Positions 33,203 to 45,162 of a DNA stretch of 64,000 bases are shown here, piece by piece (within the stretch, counting starts at the first letter, position 1; every line of letters begins with the position of its first letter). A model generated the notes under the pieces. It was not told the origin of the DNA and searched no databases. It saw nothing but the letters and a program-made list of their open reading frames with translations. This DNA comes from Heloderma charlesbogerti. Its lineage: Eukaryota > Chordata > Lepidosauria > Squamata > Helodermatidae. Location of the stretch: contig JANEZZ010000982.1 of the NCBI GenBank assembly GCA_026122225.1, positions 553,501 to 617,500 of the forward strand, given 5' to 3'. The position numbers and the translations under genes are program-made.

Positions 33203-33210
33203 GTATAGCA

Positions 33211-33732
33211 TAAGGATGTGTCAACTGGAAAAGAAAAATGGGGGGGGTAGGGGAGTGGAATGGGCTCCTAACAGTGTGCAAATGCATGGCTTGCTAGCTG
33301 GAACCCTGAACAGAACTCTTCCTGTTATAAAGGAGCAAGTTTAATGCAAAGTTATCTAATTTGCACTTTCGAACTAATATGTGAACCAGAAACTCTGTTA
33401 TCCTTTGAAATTTACACACGTCTCTGAATTTTGCAATAGGGTTCTGCAATCCAAAAATGACCACAGAAATGCATGGGTTAGAGAAAAGTGTACACGGAAA
33501 TGCAAAAATAATGGTCAAATGCATTCTGTTCAGAAAATTGCTTGCAAAAATGTATAGATGAGGCAAAAGTGTATACAAAAATGCATGTAGTGGGAGAATG
33601 CACAGAGAATTCATACACATTTTCATGTAAACTTAAAAAAAAAAACCCCTCAACATTCAGGTTGAATCGAACTTTAGTTCAGAAAAATGAGAAACCGAGA
33701 GAAATGGAAATTGAGAGATTTGTCCATCCCTA
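33211..33732. mobile_element. hAT-like AT-rich element (family G)
   Basis: It starts TAAGGATGTGTCAACTGG and ends TTTGTCCATCCCTA. Interior words AAAATGCATG/GTGTACACGGAAATGCAA recur. No convincing octamer duplication. Confidence 0.55.
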
Positions 33733-35420
33733 TTAGAAGGTGGAGATATACTGTAGCATTTTAACATGCTCTGTGTGTAAGAGACTGTTGGGCAAGGATG
33801 TTCACATCTCTTACATCTTTCTGACAATTACTCTCCTGGCCATACCTGTTGAGCAGTTCTGGAGGAGGTGGCATATTTGTATGCTCACAGATATCTGGAA
33901 CATTATTATAGAGATGAAAGTTGCCCTTTCCAGTTTCTGATTTTGTATCTAGTCTAAGTCTACATTAGCTTTTTACATCTGACTGTGTCCTGATATTTGA
34001 CTACTGACACATCTGTGTGTACAGATCTACAGCACTTCAGCTTACAAGGACTGGTGAATGGACAGGAGCAATCTTTTTGCCATCCCAGTGCTAAAAATAC
34101 AGCCAACTAGCTGATTAAATGAATGGCTGCAATTCAATTAAGAATGTTGCAGTGGGTTCATATAATATAAATGGATCTAGCACCTTTTTGCCTGAGTTAC
34201 AGCTTTGATCATTCAGGGCTTGCTCTTTGGTTATTTACGAGGGCAACGTCTTGAAGCAATCTGCATAGCTCCTGCCATAAACCACAGTGGAAACATTTCA
34301 CCGTGATGTCACGGCAGACGTTTTTCTTTTCTTTCCATTTCATCCCATCACCTTGCTTCCCAGAGTAAAATAAAAATGATTGGCGGCAGGCGGGGGGGAC
34401 CTGGTGAATTTGGAGATGGAAGAACACATTGTTTTAGAATAAACATGAATCAGTTGGTACTGGACTGGTAATGACAAAGCAATTGTGGAAAGAATATTGA
34501 ACTTGCAATAGACAGGGGGAGGAAAAGACATGAAGCTTTATTGAAAGTCTCGAAGGGAAGGTACATTCTGCTGTCTCATTTATGCATTACATACTGTGAT
34601 CCTTAAAAATACTTATGTGAAGGACATCGGGAGAACGATCTGATACTCCCTTTACCCTTGGTCTACAGATTTGCTGCAGTTATCCCAGCAAAGTTTTACA
34701 CCAGGGTACTCTGGCATAAATGCCATGGTAGTGGTGTAACTCGCTGCATCTATCACAGCAAAACAGGGCTCACATCAGTTCTCTGTGCCCCTCAGACAGC
34801 AGATCTGGAATATAGGATTGCATCCTAAATGTTCTATATAGTTATAACACGTTTGAGTGTGTGTTCATTAAAAACAACAACCAGCAACTATAAGCAGTGA
34901 GAGATATAGATAGGGAGGCATGGTAAATGCTCGTCTGTAGTAATGCTGCAAAACACCAATCGGAAAAATAGCAACATCAACCAGCATGCATGTCTATATA
35001 ACTATTTATCTATTTATTTACATTACAATGCGATATTGTATTCCAGAGTCATGTACCGTTGCCGTCCTTAGGTCTGGGTTTCCAATTTAGTCTGGCTGGA
35101 GAGAAGACACGGGGGGGGGCAGCTGAAGACCGAATTTTTAGGATACCTCATTAATTTAATGTAGCTACACGGCTCGTGGGGCTTAAGGGATTTCATAATA
35201 GTCCCATTGAGAAAGATCCGAACGTGATTCTAATGAGTTAAAGAAAACTCTCTTCCACACACACCCCTTCTCCTCCATTTTTTTTTCTTTTCTCTTCTGA
35301 GTTGTGCAATCTCACTGCATTCTCAGGTCTTGAGAAGATGCACCAACCCATGTGTCTCATCCTGGGCAAGGGGGAGACTTCTATTACTCTATTGTGATAA
35401 ATGTTTAAAAATAGCTGAGC
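33733..35420. other. unique sequence, no gene seen
   Basis: 1.7 kb of single-copy-looking DNA. No domain in any frame, no family repeat recognised. Confidence 0.45.
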
Positions 35421-35426
35421 TGTATT

Positions 35427-35838
35427 TAGGGAGGGATGCTGCATAAATTCAAGACAGACTAAAATAAGCTCAGATTTCTGAGAATCCAACCTGCAGAATC
35501 TGCTGCAGAGCGACCCCCTCAGGCCGCGCGAAGTCCATGGAATTTCGGGTGATTTTTTTTTTTTACTTTCCCAAAATGTATGCATATAAATTCGTAGGAA
35601 AATATGTAAGTTTCTACTGAGGAAACACTGAATGGAATGGGGGACAATACACTAAATGTTACATACTAAGGTAAATTATGTAAATAATTACATACACACT
35701 AACGTAATTATTTGCGTACTTTTCCGCTTGATGGAAAAAAATATTCACATCCATCTGTGGGCAGACGACAGAATAAAAGGCACCCGACAATCCATGAAAC
35801 ACAGATGGAGAGGATTTTACACAGTCCATACATCCATA
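35427..35838. mobile_element. family D element, uninterrupted copy
   Basis: GGGATGCTGCATAAATTCAAG start, then CAGACTAAAATAAGC, a TTACTTTCCCAAAATGTATG block, AATTATGTAAATAATTACAT near 35675 and ACACAGATGGAGAGGATTTT near 35800, ending CATCCATA. It provides the intact reference for the nested copy at 14033. No target duplication found. Confidence 0.7.
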
Positions 35839-36013
35839 CATTGTAATAAAAGTTTAAATGACATAATTCCCCACCACCACACACACACACACAGCACCAC
35901 TGCTCTTACGTACTTAATATTTTTACTCAAGATACCTAAACAAATCCATATGGAGGTCTCATGGCAGATAACTATCGAAATAAACGTATCCCCGCGATCT
36001 ATCCAGTGCATTG

Positions 36014-36440
36014 TGGGTTTGGTGTAGTGCTTAGAGTATTGGACTCTGACTGGGTTGAAATCCCAACTCACCCACGAATCTCACTGTAGTCTCTGCTTTT
36101 ATGGTGGTTCAGGTGTGTTTTGCCTGTTCAGGTTTTTTTAGCTCTCTGTAATCAGGTTATTTTCTCTGTTCTGGTTTTGGCTTTGGTATTATTTGATACA
36201 GATAGTGTATTGTGATTGTACTTTATGGATTCTCTCTCTTAATTGTTTTAAATGGTTCAGTTATACATTGCCCAGATAATCCAGGTTATTAGGTGACTCA
36301 TAAACAGAATGAATGAATGAATGAATGAATGAATGCTAAACAAACTGGGTGACTTTGAGCATGTCACTATGTCTCCACCACACATACCCCACAGGGATGT
36401 TTGTGAGGATAAAATTGGGAGGGAGACTATGTACATCATG
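36014..36440 (+). repeat. tRNA-derived SINE split by a LINE tail
   Basis: The head, TTTGGTGTAGTGCTTAGAG with box B-like GGTTGAAATCC near 36054, runs to about 36082. The body resumes at about 36343 with CTGGGTGACTTTGAGCATG and GGGATGTTTGTGAGGATAAA. Between them lies a LINE 3' tail-like stretch ending in (GAAT)n at 36307-36335. Confidence 0.7.
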
Positions 36441-36790
36441 TTTGTTTATTATTTTAAATATTTATGTACCACTCTTCATTAACACATTCCGTGACGATGT
36501 ACTAAATTGGTTAAAACAATGATGTGATTGAAATAAAAATCCACAATAAAAACAAAAAGTCCCACTAAGCTACACTCAGCAAATGCTTGGTTAAACAAAT
36601 ATGTTCTTAACACCACTGAAACATCATCAGGATTGGCACCTATTATACTGGGGGAGGGAGAGAATGCCAAAGAGGGGATACCACAACCAAAAAGGCCCTC
36701 CTCCTGGTTGCCATCAAATGTACTTGTGCAGGTGATGGAACAACCTGGTGGGCCTGAACTGTAGATCTCAGTGAATGGTCAGGTTGAAAT
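36441..36790 (-). mobile_element. L2-type LINE 3' region (reverse)
   Basis: ATTTATGTACCACTCTTCATT start, then GAGAATGCCAAAGAGGGGATACC and AAAGGCCCTCCTCCTGG at about 36660-36705, the same order as other reverse L2 copies. Confidence 0.6.
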
Positions 36791-36988
36791 CCCAGACACA
36801 ACAAAGCTGGGTTCCTTGGTGAAGCACCAAGTGGACACTCTGGTTGCCCAGTGCCATTTGGGGACCAAATGACATCGGGGGTGTGGCTCCGCCCCTGACA
36901 TCATGCAGCTTAATTTTTTGTTGTTGTTATGATTCCTGTTCTGTGAAATGTGGTTTACTGGATTTGAATTTCAGTTTTGTTTAACTGC

Positions 36989-37086
36989 TTTGTTTGTTTG
37001 TTTGTTTGTTTGTGTGATTCCTTGTTCATTGTGTGATGCCTTGTTTGTTTGTGTGATGCCTTGTTCATTGTGTGATGCCTTGTTTC
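36989..37086. repeat. TTTG run grading into a ~20-bp tandem repeat
   Basis: (TTTG)n followed by four units of TGTGTGATKCCTTGTT with variable spacers to 37086. Confidence 0.85.
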
Positions 37087-37371
37087 TGTTTTGGAGGAAG
37101 CAGGAGAAAGGTTTCAAAATGAAAATAACAATAAAAGCAATACACCGTTAACATTTTCTCTTTGAAATCGACTGACTGTGTAACTTCTACTAGATTTGCC
37201 ATAGGGTTCCAAATAAAGTACATGTTTGCTCAATATTTCCGTTTCTGATGGGTCAGACTTTGGGGCCTTGTGCTTTTGAGGTGGCTCCTGGCATTGCATG
37301 ATTCCTTCATTCCCAGGGAGTATCTGTGCCCCAAATGCAGGGTGTAGGTTGCATTCAGTGGAAACCAAGAA

Positions 37372-37489
37372 TAGGGATGGATGGACGCCACTGTGTTGTG
37401 TCTGTCTGTAGGTGGACTACAGAACAGAAGGCACTTGACACTCCACAAAACACAGACAGAGCGCATTTTACACAGTCCATACATCCCTA
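37372..37489. mobile_element. family D short internal-deletion copy
   Basis: 118 bp: TAGGGATGGATGGACG start, ACACAGACAGAGCGCATTTT then CCATACATCCCTA end. It matches the end block of 35427-35838. Flanking octamers do not match. Confidence 0.55.
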
Positions 37490-38034
37490 ACTGGGCCCTG
37501 GGTTGGTTTCTAAAATCCCTACCATTGGTGCCACTAGAGCACAGGGTGCTGCTCAGCAGGTGGGGTGGGGGATCCTGCAACCATCACACAGTTCCTTTCT
37601 CTACTTCACACCCTCCTCACCCTCCCTGAGCTGTCCTGTTTCAATGCAATCCAAAAAAATGTGTCCTTGATAAACTCTTCCAGTTGTCTTGGTTTCAGCC
37701 TTCATGGTTATTCAGAGGGCGGAAGGGGAGGGAGAGAGAGATGGTTCCAATATAATATTCCCCAGCTCTAGGGGGGGAAAAAGACAGATTCTCAAAAGCC
37801 AAGATGCCATGATGCAACTAAAACTATGTATAGCCAGTGAATTCTGCACCTATTTGATGCAAAGTTCTGATGCTGTGGTCCTGTGATCACTGATTAGGAA
37901 CTCTTAGGGAACTCTTGTGACTGACCAAATAGAGGATGAAAGAGGCACCAATTTGAATGAAATCTGCAGATTCTGATTTATATGTATTGATGCAAATTTA
38001 GAAGTAATTATTATACTTTAAATAGAAATACGGT

Positions 38035-38273
38035 TTTGTTGTTCAGTCATTCAGTCGTGTCCGACTCTTCGTGACCCCATGGACCATAGCACGCCAGGCC
38101 TTCCTGTCCTGCGCTCTCTCCCGGAGCGTGCTCAAGTTCATATTCATTGCATTGGTGATGCTATCTAGCCATCTCATCCTCTGTCGTCCCCTTCTCCTTT
38201 TGCCTTCAGTCTTTCCCAGCATCAGGGTCTTTTCCAGAGAGTTTTCTCTTCGCATTAGGTAATTAGGTATTAG
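38035..38273 (-). mobile_element. 5'-truncated BovB 3' end
   Basis: About 225 bp of BovB 3' end in reverse, nearly identical to 55790-56020, flanked by the 10-bp duplication GAAATACGGT (38025-38034 and 38274-38283). Between the LINE and the right duplication lies a short ATTAGGTA-type stutter at about 38254-38273. Confidence 0.92.
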
Positions 38274-38408
38274 GAAATACGGTACCACTCACCATAGTAT
38301 GGAAGACTGTGACCAGGTGACCTGTGTGCCTTGCTCACTCTGCTATCCAGGGGCTAATGGTTGATGGGCAACTTCAAGGCCCAGCTTTTCCTTCTGATGG
38401 TTCTTTAT

Positions 38409-38803
38409 TAGAGATGTGCGAACCCATCCCGATCCAGGTTCTCCGGGCGCCCGCCCAGCCCCTGCCCCCACTTGCTGGTCCCCAGACCGCGCTCAAGCCC
38501 CTCTCATGCTCAGCGAGTGTCCCACGCTAACCCTGGTGGCCTCATTGAACTCTGTGGTCGCCATTTTTGAAAAATAAAATGGCAGTCGCAAAAATCTGCA
38601 TTTCTGCGCATAGGCAAATATGTGTGTTTGCAAAAATGCGCATTTTCGCAACCACCATTTTATTTTTCAATGATTGGCGACTGTTGAGCTCAATGAGGCC
38701 ACTGGGGTGAGTGTGGGTCCCCCATCGAGTGTGGGCAGCGGGTGAGCGGAGGCAAGGGCTCGGCAAGCAGGGCTCAGGTGTGCGGGCGTCTGTGCCATCC
38801 CTA
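38409..38803. mobile_element. hAT-like element (family B)
   Basis: 395 bp, TAGAGATGTGCGAACCC to GTGCCATCCCTA, perfect 8-bp duplication TTCTTTAT (38401-38408 and 38804-38811). A central inverted repeat uses ACCATTTTATTTTTCA and its complement TTGAAAAATAAAATGG. Confidence 0.9.
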
Positions 38804-39184
38804 TTCTTTATAGGGACTTTGGGCTGCACAGCCCTTTAAATAGAGGATGTTTTCAAAATAATGGGCAATCTTCTGACAGCCCTTCAAATAGAAGCCTGCA
38901 CAAGGAGAGAAACTAGATGTTCGCCTCCTGGCACCCTTTCTCTCCACCCTTCGTCTTTCCCCTTACCTGGTCCCACCACATCTCTCAATGAACATGTTTG
39001 GGAAGCAACACTGTTTCCAGTTCTCTGATGCCCTCTGCTGATGTGGCACCATCTCCAGACTAGCAGGCAGTGGAACCAGACCAGCATCTTTAGGTACTAG
39101 CATCAGACCAGGTAGCTCGACGTTCTTCCATCCCTGACATTTAGCCTCCGCAGGAAGGATCCTGGAATAGTGCTCACCTCTGAA

Positions 39185-39586
39185 TAGGGATGTATGAGAA
39201 TTTCATTTCAGTTTGCCAAATCATCTGAACTTGCCCTGTTCACAACCTCGACTGCAAACAGGAGCACTTCTTTTTCTTTCAAAAGAATATTCACACTCCC
39301 AAACTTGCAATCATGTTCGAAAAATATGTTTAGGGCTTTGGTTTGTTTTGGTTTTGGTTTTTAAGAATGTGCAGTTTGAAATGCACATTTTTAAAAAAAT
39401 TACACATGCTCACGCGTTAGTCAATGTGGGAAAGTGTGCACTTTGAAAAACTGTGTACAGAAATGTGCACTTCTTCTATTCGGATGAAATGAAAAACATG
39501 CTGCAAACAAGTGAGCCAAGGCAAACTTCAGAGTGACGTTTGGAGAACTTTACTGGGCTCAAACATCTCTGGTTCTCCCATCCCTG
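39185..39586. mobile_element. hAT-like AT-rich element (family G)
   Basis: 402 bp, TAGGGATGTATGAGAATTTC to CTCCCATCCCTG, perfect 8-bp duplication CCTCTGAA (39177-39184 and 39587-39594). Best-preserved member of its family here; noncoding. Confidence 0.88.
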
Positions 39587-39647
39587 CCTCTGAATGCACA
39601 TTAAAGTCTCTTGTCCAAACAGATCATCCACCCATGTTGCTTGTAGA

Positions 39648-39918
39648 TCAGGGTTGCACAACCTTTTCAGATTTGGGGGTCATTTGCGATGTGGGATCAG
39701 GAGCAACATGTGCACACGTAAACACAAGCATGCACTCATATCCTGGCAATCGTGTTACAGGGTGCTCTTTCCTCACTGCTGGAAGAGTTGTCTGCATGAG
39801 GATCTCTGGGGGAGGAAATCCAGCAGCATTGGCGGGGGTATCTGGACACCTTTGGGGGCTGCAAGTAAGGCCTGGGGGGGCTGCATGCAACCTCTGAGCC
39901 AGAGGTTATGCACCCCTC
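39648..39918. mobile_element. probable hAT-like element with GATCAGGG/CCCCTC ends
   Basis: Starts ATCAGGGTTGCACAACCTTT and ends AGAGGTTATGCACCCCTCTT, an inverted terminal pair of about 15 bp. The interior is unrelated to families A-G. No duplication assigned. Confidence 0.45.
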
Positions 39919-40980
39919 TTGGAGACAGTCCTGTGTGCAAAGTCTTGAGTCTTAGCTAATACAAGGTTATCAATGAGCAAACACAGCAAAGTGCTAATGT
40001 GAGTGAACCCTTGAGAAGACTTTACATGAAACAGGGTTCCAAGTGTAGAAAAGCTCTGCTCTTTGTCCTTTCACTTCCTTGATCTTTTGTCTTCCTACTC
40101 TGCTTGTCTCTCTGGGGCATATTCTGCTATATACTTTCCTTTATGCAGATCCACACTGATGGCTCAGAGACTGAGCTGGAAACCAAGGAGTTCTGTGTTC
40201 GGATGTTGCTTCACAAATGAGCTTATACAAGCTATGAATTCTTAACCCACTGATGAAGTGGGGAAAGCATTTTGTTGTTCCTTGTTTGGTTGGTTTCGGA
40301 GGGGCGGGAATTGAATGTCAGGTTTGGGGTGAACTTCCCCCACTGGTGGCTGCCATTTCCCCCCAGAATGATCTCCTCTGAATGATGTTATACAGTCATG
40401 TAGCATGACCGACAGAGCCATCATAGAAGAAACAAAATGCACGCAAACTGGGAGCCAGCAGTTCTGAGAGAGCTGTAATCTGGCCAGGAGGAACTCTCCT
40501 GTCTACCATGGAACAGGCAGTTGCAGCAGACACATGTATAAGTTTGTCCACCCTTTCACCCCCAAGAACACCACCATTTGGGCTGAAATGTTTCCAAACG
40601 TTTTTGAATGTTTGAACTCTTGGTCCAGGCTTAACAAAAAACACTTTGTCCAGTCTTAAAATAACAAGGGTGCAATCCAGTCCTGTCCAGATGCTCATCA
40701 GCTTCTGAACTCAGAGGTTGACAGGCATCGTATGCAAAGCAGGAGGAGCACAGAGGTGATATTTACCTCTGTGCTTCCCCCGCTCTGCATTTTTGTCTAT
40801 CTAGCTAGAGCTCTGCAGAGTGGGAGGGAAGGAGGCTGGGGAGGGCTGGGGATAGCTCATATCCCCACTTCCCCAGTCCCCTCCCCTCCCACAGAACTGA
40901 CCCCTTTCCCTCCTTTCTGAGGTCACTTTTCAAACTCAGAGAGGCAGCCAGTGTGGTACTCTCTGCACTGCCTGTGAGGT
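39919..40980. other. unique sequence, no gene seen
   Basis: No coding domain or known repeat recognised in about 1.06 kb. Confidence 0.4.
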
Positions 40981-40988
40981 GAAGGGAG

Positions 40989-41596
40989 TAAGGGTGTATG
41001 AAACCCCACTTACCTGGCTCCGCTGGGTTCCATGGCGGGGGGGAGGCGATCCGGTCTTTCCCCCCGGAATCCTGCCTGGCCGGCTCCGCTCCACAGCCAG
41101 TCCATGGAGCCACCGGCTGGGCCAATCCACAGCGGGGCCTCCATCCGCTGCCGGGCTGCTGTGGACACAAATAGCATCCTGCGTAGGGGACGCCATTTGC
41201 GTCCCTATGCTGGGCCATGATAGGCTATGTAAATATTTATGTAGCCTATCACAGCTAAAGCAGGGACACAAATGGTGGCCGCTACGCCATTTCCGTCCCT
41301 GTCTTTTGCCATGATAGGCTACATAGATACTTACGTAGCCTATCACGGCAAAAGCAGGGATGCAAATGGCATAGCAGCTGCCATTTGTGTCCCCACTTTA
41401 GCCGTGATAGGCTACGTAAATATTTACGTAGCCTATCACAGCCCAGTGTAGGAACGCAAATGGTGTCCCCTATGCAGGTAGGAGCCGCCACCAGGTAGGT
41501 CCGTTCCGGGGATTTCAGGGGGTGGCAGGGGGGGAGTCCGTTCCGCCATGGACTCCGGGGGGCCAGATTATGTGGTGGAATTCTCCAACATCCCTA
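40989..41596. mobile_element. family A hairpin element, copy A41
   Basis: 608 bp, TAAGGGTGTATGAAACC to CCAACATCCCTA; octamers GAAGGGAG (40981-40988) and GAAGGGGG (41597-41604) agree at 7 of 8. Hairpins near 41215-41255, 41310-41350 and 41400-41440 are of the GATAGGCTACGTAAATAT type, several with CpG-to-TpG changes. A left-facing donor-like motif (complement 41008-41013) is present. Confidence 0.88.
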
Positions 41597-41757
41597 GAAG
41601 GGGGCAGGGTGGGGAGCCTGGACTCAGGATCTGGGGTCGGAGTGCTGTCTCCACCCTCAGATCCAGGAATCTGAACTATCGTATGGCCACTCAGACGCTG
41701 CGTAGGGGACAGAGGATTGCTCTCCCCATCAGTGCTAAGTAATGACTATTATGTATG

Positions 41758-42220
41758 ACAGGGGTGGGAAACTCCAAGGTGCTTGAGGGTGTACCCCCCT
41801 CCCCCACTGCTGAATTCATTGATATGCCAGCCAAAATTGTGGCAATTTCGAAGGGAAGCAAGCTTTACCCTTTGGATAAAATCCAACACAAGACCTACTT
41901 AAAATCCAACACAAGACCTACTTAGACTGGACCCATTAATATGAATGAAACTTAAGTTAGTCATGACTAACCTAAGCCCCATTCATCACAATGGATCTAC
42001 TCTAAGTAGGACTTGCATTGGAGTTCGCCCTTTATTTCCAAGCAGAAGTATGCTCCCTGCATGCCTTATTTCCCTGCAAAATCACCTTGAGTTTTGCCGC
42101 AAATTTTGCCAGCAGCATAATTTTGGTGGCTGTGGTGGTGGCAGCAGCAGCAGGGGAATACAGTGGAGGTTGCAAAAACAACCATGGGTCACATGTGGCC
42201 CATTTGTGGCCCACCCCTGG
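41758..42220. mobile_element. probable hAT-like element (CAGGGGTGG ends)
   Basis: ACAGGGGTGGGAAACTCC at the left and TGTGGCCCACCCCTG at the right form short inverted ends of the Charlie-like type. Inside is a direct duplication of about 22 bp (AAATCCAACACAAGACCTAC, at about 41878 and 41900). The target duplication is unclear. Confidence 0.5.
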
Positions 42221-42604
42221 TATATGGGGATGGTTGCAACCATGTTGCGTTACGGGAATGGCTCAGCCTGTTATCTAGGTAGTGCAATTCCTGAGACAGA
42301 TATACAGATGAAAAACCGGGCAAACACACTGGTGTAGCGATCATGGCATTATACTTCTTGAGTGTTGCCAAAAGCAAACATTCTTGGCACATTTTAAAGA
42401 GTCTACACAGTCCAAATATCTCAGAGAAGTCCTAAGGAAGACAAAATAGTTTCAATAGTATGAGTGTAACCACATGTTCCCAGTGAATTTTCTCATTAGG
42501 TAAAGTTCGAAGCCAATTTCGAGGTCCATTTTAAGGCGAAACATCGGAGGAATGTTGGGGGAAGCCCAGCAACTTTCAATAGGACTCGAAAAATGCATTG
42601 GAAG

Positions 42605-42674
42605 CAGGGGAAATGTAGCCACCTTGAGTTCCATGATGGAAGAAAGGCGGAATATCAATGTAATAAATAAATAA
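42605..42674 (+). repeat. SINE 3' tail fragment
   Basis: GTAGCCACCTTGAGTTCCAT...AATGTAATAAATAAATAAAA, the same tail as the 5S-derived SINE at 15770-15942; the head is missing. Confidence 0.65.
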
Positions 42675-42932
42675 AATTAACCTTCCCCCTTCCTTCTTCT
42701 CTCTCACACTCCTTTTAGCACAAATCCCACATTTATGACAGCATTCCTAATTATTTCTGTTCATTTGCTCAGTGACAACTCGTTACAATGATTTGGGGGT
42801 TGCCCTGCTCACCTATTTTTTGCCATTTCCTTACTCATCATACTCTCTCAAAGAAGATAGGAACTATATTTTCACTCTTTATCTACACCAGAAATAATGC
42901 TGCCCCCCCGTATGTGTGTGTGTGTGTATGTA

Positions 42933-42983
<51 letters not shown>

Positions 42984-43785
42984 TCTAATAAATATGAATG
43001 GCAACAAGTGCAAACGAATGGATGGAACAAGTTGCCAAAGCAGATGGAACACTGTACTTTGTGGAGAAGCTCATGAGCAAATCTTGCAAGATTTTTTCCC
43101 CCCACTCAAGCAAATTCAAAGCTGACATTTGCTTTAATAATTTCTACTTAATTTGACATTATGATTTCATGCAAATACCATCTACATTTAAAACACACAC
43201 ACACATCCTGATTTACTGTGAAACTACCTTGCTCTTCACTAGGTCTGATTTATGGAGGATGTGTTGTTGTTTTTAATTGTTCATCTCTTCCGGCATCTGG
43301 CACAATAAAGATTGCGATTTTGTTTTCACATATGTTATGCAAGAGGAGTTCAGGATGTGGAGTTGTTTAGCATCAGGCGTGTGTGGTTTAATTCTCACTT
43401 CCAGTGGCAAAACATTCTGTCATATTTTCAAGACGGCTAGAAAGCATTTCATCCTGGTGTGTATTTCTTGATTATGATTTTAACCTTCTGTTCTTGGCTT
43501 TAAATCACACACACACACACACACCACCACCACCACCACCAAAACCCTCTGCGTTTTCAAAATCAACTTTATTAACTGATCCAATAACCCCCCTCACATT
43601 ATTTCGGTAATTTTATTATTGCATTTGACTGCCAACAGACACAGTAATACACAATCGAGTATAGCTTCTCTAATAACTTGAGTTATATAGTGCCAGACTG
43701 TTTCATTTTATGGATATGCATATCCCAGGGGAAATGCAAATATAAGAGTTTGGACCTGATAGCCCAGCCTCCTTGAAGGTGAAGA
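42675..43785. other. unique sequence with microsatellites
   Basis: Includes a long (GT)n at 42911-42976 and a (CA)n(CAC)n at 43506-43542. No gene recognised. Confidence 0.45.
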
Positions 43786-43790
43786 ATTGC

Positions 43791-44335
43791 AGCTGTGCGG
43801 TGGAGCACATGCTCTAGATGCAGAAGGTCCCGGGTTCATCTGTGGGTACAGTTGGGCATAATGGCTGTATGAAACTCTGGAAAGCCACTGCCAGTCAGTG
43901 TAGAATACAGGCAGGACTGAGCTAGTCGACCAGTGGTCTGACTCACTGGTGGCTCCAGGTTTTTGACGGCCTAAGATACCCACAATGGGCCCCCTCCCTC
44001 AGTAGGTTGACCTTCTCACTGCCATTGTCAGCAGCTGCTGTTGCTCCTCATCTTCTTTCCCATCATTGCTACCACTTGCTTGCCTGATGGGCAGAGAACC
44101 AGTGAGGAAGTAGGCAGTGGAATCTACTGCTTCTCCTTCTCGTCCCCACTGTTGTCCAGGCCAGAGACAGAGGCAAGTGGACAAGTAAGTTGCAATGGTG
44201 AAGAGGAGGAGACATTCCAGGGGGCTCTTGTCAGTGGGCCCCTGCTGGGGTGTGAGCCCTCAGCAGATGCCTGACCATGCCTACCCTTGACGCTGGCCCT
44301 GGTCTGACTCTATATAAGGCAACTTTTTATATTCT
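43791..44335 (+). repeat. tRNA-derived SINE split by a 355-bp insertion
   Basis: Head with TGTGCGGTGGAGCACATGCTC and box B-like GGTTCATCT (43833-43841), then GCCACTGCCAGTCAGTGTAG and GGTCTGACTC. The tail TATATAAGGCAACTTTTTAT follows the insert. The 11-bp word TGGTCTGACTC is duplicated at 43934-43944 and 44300-44310. Confidence 0.75.
43945..44299. mobile_element. unclassified insertion with 11-bp duplication
   Basis: 355 bp between the two copies of TGGTCTGACTC. It has CCTAAGATACCCACAATGGG and CAGTGGGCCCCTGCTGGG blocks. The duplication length fits a LINE-mediated insertion, but no A-rich tail is visible. Class unknown. Confidence 0.55.
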
Positions 44336-44487
44336 TTTTATGAGAAAAACATTAGCTCCCTTCCCCACACATCATGTTTGCCCCAAAGGCCTATTATAAA
44401 ACACATCAAACCACATGTCACCTGAGCTACTTTCTCATGATGCTATTCCACATGGCTTTGGTGAATGCCACTCTAGGAGCCTTTTTT

Positions 44488-45162
44488 GGCTGAAGAGTGG
44501 GGTAAAAATGCTGTAAATAAACAAATACAAATACAAATAAATGCCATGCCACATGGGAGGGGGTAATTGCATGGGTCTTTTCTTCTCCCTTCTGGGAGAG
44601 CATTTGTCTGTTAGTTCATTTAGGAAGGCATTCCCGGAGCTGCGATTTCAGACCATGCCCTCTCAATCTCTAGAGGGACACTGTCATAACTTACCAATAG
44701 AACAGCGTCTGTGTATATGTGGTGCTCAGGTAGTAGAAGACCTTTATCATTATGTATTATATTGTTCTCTTTATTCTGAACCAAGGGTGAATTTTATTTT
44801 GAATTTGGTGAAGGATATGTCTGGGGATGACCAAGCTAAGATTGAATATTTGTTGTCTGATTCGGATAAGTTTGTGACAGATAGAGTTGCTTGCGAGGTT
44901 TGCAGTGGCTGCCCAAAAATTGAGAGGAGTTTTGCCGAATCTAATGTAACGAATTGTAAAGAAGTTGCTTAATTTTTATTAATGATTACCTATTGTATTA
45001 TTGATCATATTTTTAAGATACACTAATTTAATGTATGTCTTTAAAAAATTATGTATATGTCTAAAATGTATTTTATATGTCAAGTTGATATGACCATAAC
45101 GGCTGAAGAGTGGGGTAAAAATGCTTTCAGTAAACAAATAAAAATACAAATAAATGCCATGC
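44488..45162 (+). mobile_element. LINE 3' fragment with duplicated tail
   Basis: A 432-base frame (44541-44972) includes CICGAQVVEDLYHYVLYC, a C-x1-C-x9-H-x4-C motif typical of the C-terminus of several non-LTR RT clades. The 3' tail GGCTGAAGAGTGGGGTAAAA...AAATGCCATGC occurs twice, at 44488-44549 and 45101-45162. This suggests that a second copy inserted at the tail of an older one. The clade is not decided. Confidence 0.6.

Noticed and set aside
37372..37489. 8-bp duplication around the short family D copy
   Set aside because: The flanking octamers ACCAAGAA and ACTGGGCC do not match, so only the termini support the call.
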